From an uncultured Caryophanales bacterium (GTDB lineage Bacteria > Bacillota_I > Bacilli_A > Izemoplasmatales > Hujiaoplasmataceae): DNA of 8,178 nucleotides. Position 1 is the first letter of the stretch. Each line of letters opens with the position of its first letter. The notes beneath the pieces are model-generated. The model was given only the letters and a program-made list of their open reading frames with translations, was not told the origin of the DNA and made no database searches. The stretch covers positions 1 to 8,178 of the forward strand of contig CALGNF010000133.1 in the NCBI GenBank assembly GCA_937958685.1, given 5' to 3'. Of this stretch, positions 5,424 to 8,178 are shown piece after piece. Position numbers and translations under genes: made by a program.

Positions 5424-7274
5424 TCAAGCTTTTGTCTTGGCTTTGAGATGGAAGAGCAGCATCTGGAGATCGGCGGGATTCACGCCGCTGATCCTTGAGG
5501 CCTGGCCCAGTGTCTCCGGTCTGATCGCCGTCAGTTTGGCCCTGGCCTCGATCGCGAGATTGGCGACTTTGGCATAGTCGATATCGGGGGGGATCGCGAT
5601 TGCTTCTTCCTTTTGGAAGCGCTCGGTGTCGCGGAGCGCTTTTTTGATGTATCCAGCGTATTTGGCTTCGATCTCGATCTGCTCGTAGATCGCCGCCTCA
5701 TAGGGAAACTGCCCGGGAAACTCGGCAACGAGGCTCGCCGAATCGATATCGGATCGCTTCAAAAGTTCCAGCCAGGAGCTGTTGGCGGTGATTTGGTGGA
5801 GTCTTTGCAGTTTGACAAGCTCCGTAGCGGTTGTGAAGGTGTTCTTGAGTCTGGCGGTTTCGGTGTCGATCAATTCGCGCTTGGCGGCGAACTTCTCATG
5901 GCGACCCGAAGATATGAGTCCGAGTTGATAACCATGGTCGGTGAGCCGCAGATCGGCGTTGTCGCCTCTGAGGAGCAGCCGAAACTCCGCCCGGGAGGTG
6001 AGCATCCGGTAGGGTTCCCTGGTGCCTTTGGTCACGAGGTCGTCGATCAGCACGCCGATGTAGGCCTCATCCCTTCTCAAGACGAAGGGCGCAAGCCCAT
6101 CAAGTTTACAGTGGACGTTGATGCCGGCCATCAGGCCTTGGGCGGCGGCTTCCTCGTAGCCGCTGGTGCCGTTGACTTGGCCGGCAAAGAAAAGGTTTGT
6201 AATCTGTTTGGACTCGAGGCTCGGCCTCAGGGTCGTGGCGTCGATCGCATCATATTCGATCGCGTAGGCGTATTTCGCAATGACAGCTGTCTCCAATCCG
6301 GGAAGCGAATGGACCATCTCTTCCTGGATCGCATGGGGCATCGACGTCGAGAAGCCCTGAAGATAGACCTCGTCGAGAGCGGCGCTTTCCGGTTCGATGA
6401 ACAGTTGGTGCCTGGGCTTGTCCGCGAAGCGCACCAGCTTATCCTCGATCGAGGGGCAATATCTTGGGCCCACGCCCTCCACCAGGCCGCCGTACAGGGC
6501 GGATTTCTTGAGATTGTCCAAGATGACTTTGTGGGTTTTCTGGTTGGTATGGATCAGGTAACAAGGCCATTCCGCGGGCAGAATGCGCAAATGTTCCATT
6601 TCATGGCTGAAATGGTGGATGAAGCCGTCTCCGGGAGACAGTTCCATTTGGGAAAAATCGATGCTATCTCGTTTGATGCGGGGCGGAGTGCCCGTTTTCA
6701 AGCGGAAAGTCCGGATTCCGTGAGCGCGCAGGTCGGCGCTCAACCCCAGCGAGGGGCGTTGCTTGTCGGGCCCCGAGAGGGTCTTGGTGTTGCCAATCAG
6801 GACCGCGCCTTCCATGAAGGTGCCGGTGGTGATGACCACGGCCTTGGCCATGATCTCGCTACCGTCCTCCATTTTGACGCCCTTGACGGTCTCATCATCG
6901 ATGACGAGGGTTCTGACATAGCCTTCCAGCAATTCCAGGTTGGCCTGTTCTTTGAGAACCTTCAACATCATTTCCGGATACAGCAGTTTGTCGGATTGGA
7001 CCCGAAGCGCCCGTACGGCCGGGCCTTTGGACTTGTTCAGCATCTTCATCTGCAAACAGGTCCGATCGGCATTCTTGCCCATCTCGCCGCCCAGGGCGTC
7101 GATCTCCCTGACAAGCGTGGCCTTGGCCGGACCGCCGATCGAGGGATTGCAGGGCATCCAGGCGACCATGCGCAAATTCCCTGTGATGAGCAGGGTTTTG
7201 CGCTTTAGTCTGGCAAGCGCCAGTGCGGCTTCCACGCCGGCGTGGCCGCCGCCGACAACGATGGCGTCATACAT
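5424..7274 (-). CDS. mnmG: tRNA uridine-34 carboxymethylaminomethyl synthesis enzyme MnmG (GidA)
   Basis: MnmG is the FAD- and NADH-dependent partner of MnmE; together they install cmnm5 or nm5 groups on U34 of tRNAs that read split codon boxes. At 616 residues it is full length. The N-terminal FAD-binding loop VVGGGHAGVEAAL (6-18) is followed by MPCNPSIGG (40-48) with the conserved Cys42, then LNKSKGPAVRALRVQSDK (79-96). VITTGTFMEG is at 147-156 and RLKTGTPPRI at 191-200. PRYCPSIEDK (270-279) holds the catalytic Cys273, and FFAGQVNGTSGYEEAAAQG is at 362-380. The C-terminal helical part (about 545-616) with ISGVNPADLQMLLFHL is the usual tRNA/MnmE-binding end. The start is fixed by an in-frame stop three codons upstream. 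There is no clear Shine-Dalgarno sequence before it, so coupling to the HAD gene 20 bases upstream is likely. mnmE, often its neighbour, is not in the window. Confidence 0.98.
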   Translation of the reverse strand: MYDAIVVGGGHAGVEAALALARLKRKTLLITGNLRMVAWMPCNPSIGGPAKATLVREIDALGGEMGKNADRTCLQMKMLNKSKGPAVRALRVQSDKLLYPEMMLKVLKEQANLELLEGYVRTLVIDDETVKGVKMEDGSEIMAKAVVITTGTFMEGAVLIGNTKTLSGPDKQRPSLGLSADLRAHGIRTFRLKTGTPPRIKRDSIDFSQMELSPGDGFIHHFSHEMEHLRILPAEWPCYLIHTNQKTHKVILDNLKKSALYGGLVEGVGPRYCPSIEDKLVRFADKPRHQLFIEPESAALDEVYLQGFSTSMPHAIQEEMVHSLPGLETAVIAKYAYAIEYDAIDATTLRPSLESKQITNLFFAGQVNGTSGYEEAAAQGLMAGINVHCKLDGLAPFVLRRDEAYIGVLIDDLVTKGTREPYRMLTSRAEFRLLLRGDNADLRLTDHGYQLGLISSGRHEKFAAKRELIDTETARLKNTFTTATELVKLQRLHQITANSSWLELLKRSDIDSASLVAEFPGQFPYEAAIYEQIEIEAKYAGYIKKALRDTERFQKEEAIAIPPDIDYAKVANLAIEARAKLTAIRPETLGQASRISGVNPADLQMLLFHLKAKTKA

Positions 7275-7294
7275 GGAGAATCACATTCTTTCGC

Positions 7295-8056
7295 TTAGAT
7301 GAGCCGGAAGTGTTTGAGGGCGTTGACGACGCCGTCCTCGGCGACGTCGGTGGTGACATGGACGGCCGCTTCCTTGACTTCGGGAAAGGCGTTGCCCATC
7401 GCGATGCTGTTTTTCACGGCTTTGAGCATCCCGATGTCGTTGTAACCGTCGCCGATCGCGTAGATTTCGGCTTCGGGATAGTCCAGGTGTTCGATCAGGA
7501 AGACGATGCCGTCGCCTTTTAAGCTGTTTTTCATGTTCACGTCATAACCAAACCGGTTGGAACGGCTGAATTCGAGCATGGGCATCTGTTTTTCAAGGAG
7601 TTTGACGATCCTGTCGTCGAAGATGACGAAAGCCAGGACGTCGTCGCGTCTTGCAACGACATGATCGGTGGCGGGTCGGGTGATACTATAGGTATCCGCG
7701 AAGTCATCGACGCGTTCGGTATCCTTCCGGTAGGCGAGATAGGTGTCTTTCTTCTCAACGACGATATCGAACTTGTATTCGTCAGCCAATGCCAAAAGTC
7801 TGTTGGTGATCGCTTCCGGGATATAGTTCTCGCGGATCACGCTGTTCCGGTAGATGATGTAGTTGCCGTTCGCGGCCACGACGGAATCGATTCCCAAGGT
7901 TTCGGGATAGTCATAGAGGAAGACGGGGATCCTGCCGGTTGCGATCACGGGGATGTGGCCGTTGGCTTTGAGCGCGGCGATCGCTTTCTTGACGCCGGGA
8001 ACGATTTTCCCGCCGTCAAGCAGGGTGCCGTCAAGATCCATGAAGATGAGTGCCAT
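7295..8056 (-). CDS. Cof-type HAD-superfamily phosphatase
   Basis: This 253-residue cytosolic phosphatase belongs to the Cof/C2-cap branch of the HAD superfamily, whose members dephosphorylate sugar phosphates, nucleotides or flavin-pathway intermediates through an aspartyl-phosphate. Motif I is D7-x-D9-GTLL with D7 the expected nucleophile. Motif II is T40-GR, motif III is K180 in LKGDG, and motif IV is GDGYND (202-207). The region between about 85 and 175 is the C2 cap that sets specificity. All catalytic residues are present, so it should be active; the substrate is unknown. The ATG at 8056 is preferred over in-frame extension to 8140, because AAGGAG sits eight bases upstream and MALIFMDLDGTLL is the normal family start. 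It lies 20 bases before mnmG, the position often held by mnmE in Bacilli. Confidence 0.94.
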   Translation of the reverse strand: MALIFMDLDGTLLDGGKIVPGVKKAIAALKANGHIPVIATGRIPVFLYDYPETLGIDSVVAANGNYIIYRNSVIRENYIPEAITNRLLALADEYKFDIVVEKKDTYLAYRKDTERVDDFADTYSITRPATDHVVARRDDVLAFVIFDDRIVKLLEKQMPMLEFSRSNRFGYDVNMKNSLKGDGIVFLIEHLDYPEAEIYAIGDGYNDIGMLKAVKNSIAMGNAFPEVKEAAVHVTTDVAEDGVVNALKHFRLI

Positions 8057-8064
8057 ATCAATCG

Positions 8065-8070
8065 CTCCTT
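8065..8070 (-). promoter_or_regulatory. AAGGAG ribosome binding site of the HAD gene
   Basis: AAGGAG on the minus strand lies eight bases before the ATG at 8056-8054 and fixes this start over in-frame upstream alternatives. It is partly contained in one arm of an inverted repeat (8067-8095). Confidence 0.85.
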
Positions 8071-8095
8071 GTTTTAAAAAGAATCTCCCACAAGG
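8067..8095 (-). repeat. Inverted repeat covering the HAD ribosome binding site
   Basis: CCTTGT (8095-8090) and ACAAGG (8072-8067) are exact six-base inverted arms separated by 17 bases on the minus strand. In RNA this could form a short hairpin that hides four bases of the AAGGAG site. With six pairs and a large, A/T-rich loop it would be only weakly stable, and there is no sign of a riboswitch aptamer around it. The rest of the upstream region (8096-8145) shows nothing convincing beyond a TTGACG without a good -10 partner. Confidence 0.3.
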
Positions 8096-8145
8096 CATCC
8101 CCGCCCACATAGATACCTTACTTAAGGCTGCTTCCGTCAAGACCT

Positions 8146-8178
8146 AGATCGGAAGAGCGTCGTGTAGGGACAGAGTGT
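8146..8178. other. Illumina TruSeq-type adapter residue (assembly artefact)
   Basis: The last 33 bases match the Illumina TruSeq universal adapter in reverse complement over their whole length. They start with the well-known AGATCGGAAGAGC and continue through GTCGTGTAGGG, with one difference (C at 8171 where the adapter has A). This is not genomic DNA. True sequence ends at or before 8145. Confidence 0.97.

Noticed and set aside
5613..7208. 531-codon open frame on the plus strand opposite mnmG
   Set aside because: Antisense to a fully conserved mnmG; composition looks like a shadow frame with no recognisable domain.
7530..7550. CACGT-centred sequence inspected as a parS site
   Set aside because: Only about nine of 16 positions fit the TGTTTCACGTGAAACA consensus and the flanks are not palindromic. 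No better parS was seen elsewhere.
8110..8140. TTGACG near the right end as a -35 box for the HAD gene
   Set aside because: The best partner, TATCTA at 19 bases, matches only three of six positions of a -10 box, and the region runs into adapter sequence.

Overview
This 8.2 kb window is one end-to-end contig in which every recognisable gene lies on the minus strand. It looks like the mnmG-rsmG-parA-parB neighbourhood that sits close to the replication origin in Bacillota (Firmicutes). The protein families, AGGAGG-type ribosome binding sites, and a DUF951 gene directly after parB all point to Bacillota, probably a Bacilli or Mollicutes-related branch. Several genes stop at TGA and Trp is read from TGG, so this is the standard bacterial code and not the Mycoplasma code. 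By eye the genes are above 50% GC and the tRNA spacer is AT-rich. The species cannot be named from the sequence.

Layout in the direction of transcription (right to left): sequencing-adapter residue at the contig end (8146-8178); an upstream region of about 90 bases; a Cof-type HAD phosphatase (8056-7295); mnmG (7274-5424); an 82-base spacer with a candidate terminator and promoter (5423-5342); rsmG (5341-4649); two translationally coupled, unnamed six-helix membrane proteins (4636-3437 and 3440-2253); parA (2233-1460); parB (1467-613); a DUF951 zinc-ribbon-like protein (611-396); a small MazG-like nucleotide pyrophosphohydrolase (424-140); and a tRNA-Ile(GAT) with its own promoter, cut off by the left end of the contig (54-1). 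From rsmG to the MazG-like gene, neighbours overlap or are separated by at most 19 bases, which suggests a single operon. No stretch over 300 bases lacks a gene.

The known genes cover tRNA wobble modification (mnmG), 16S rRNA methylation (rsmG), chromosome segregation (parA, parB) and nucleotide or phosphate housekeeping (HAD, MazG-like). The least ordinary part is the membrane-protein pair between rsmG and parA, where many Bacilli carry noc. The two proteins share motifs at matching spacing, including FYQ(D/E)L, IxKQA and PRx3Ix3NxExF, so they are diverged tandem paralogues. Their cytoplasmic halves have the outline of an HD-GYP domain that has lost its metal-binding residues. They are the best candidate here for an undescribed system, possibly a membrane-bound partner of the ParAB machinery or a non-catalytic nucleotide sensor. 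That function is inference.
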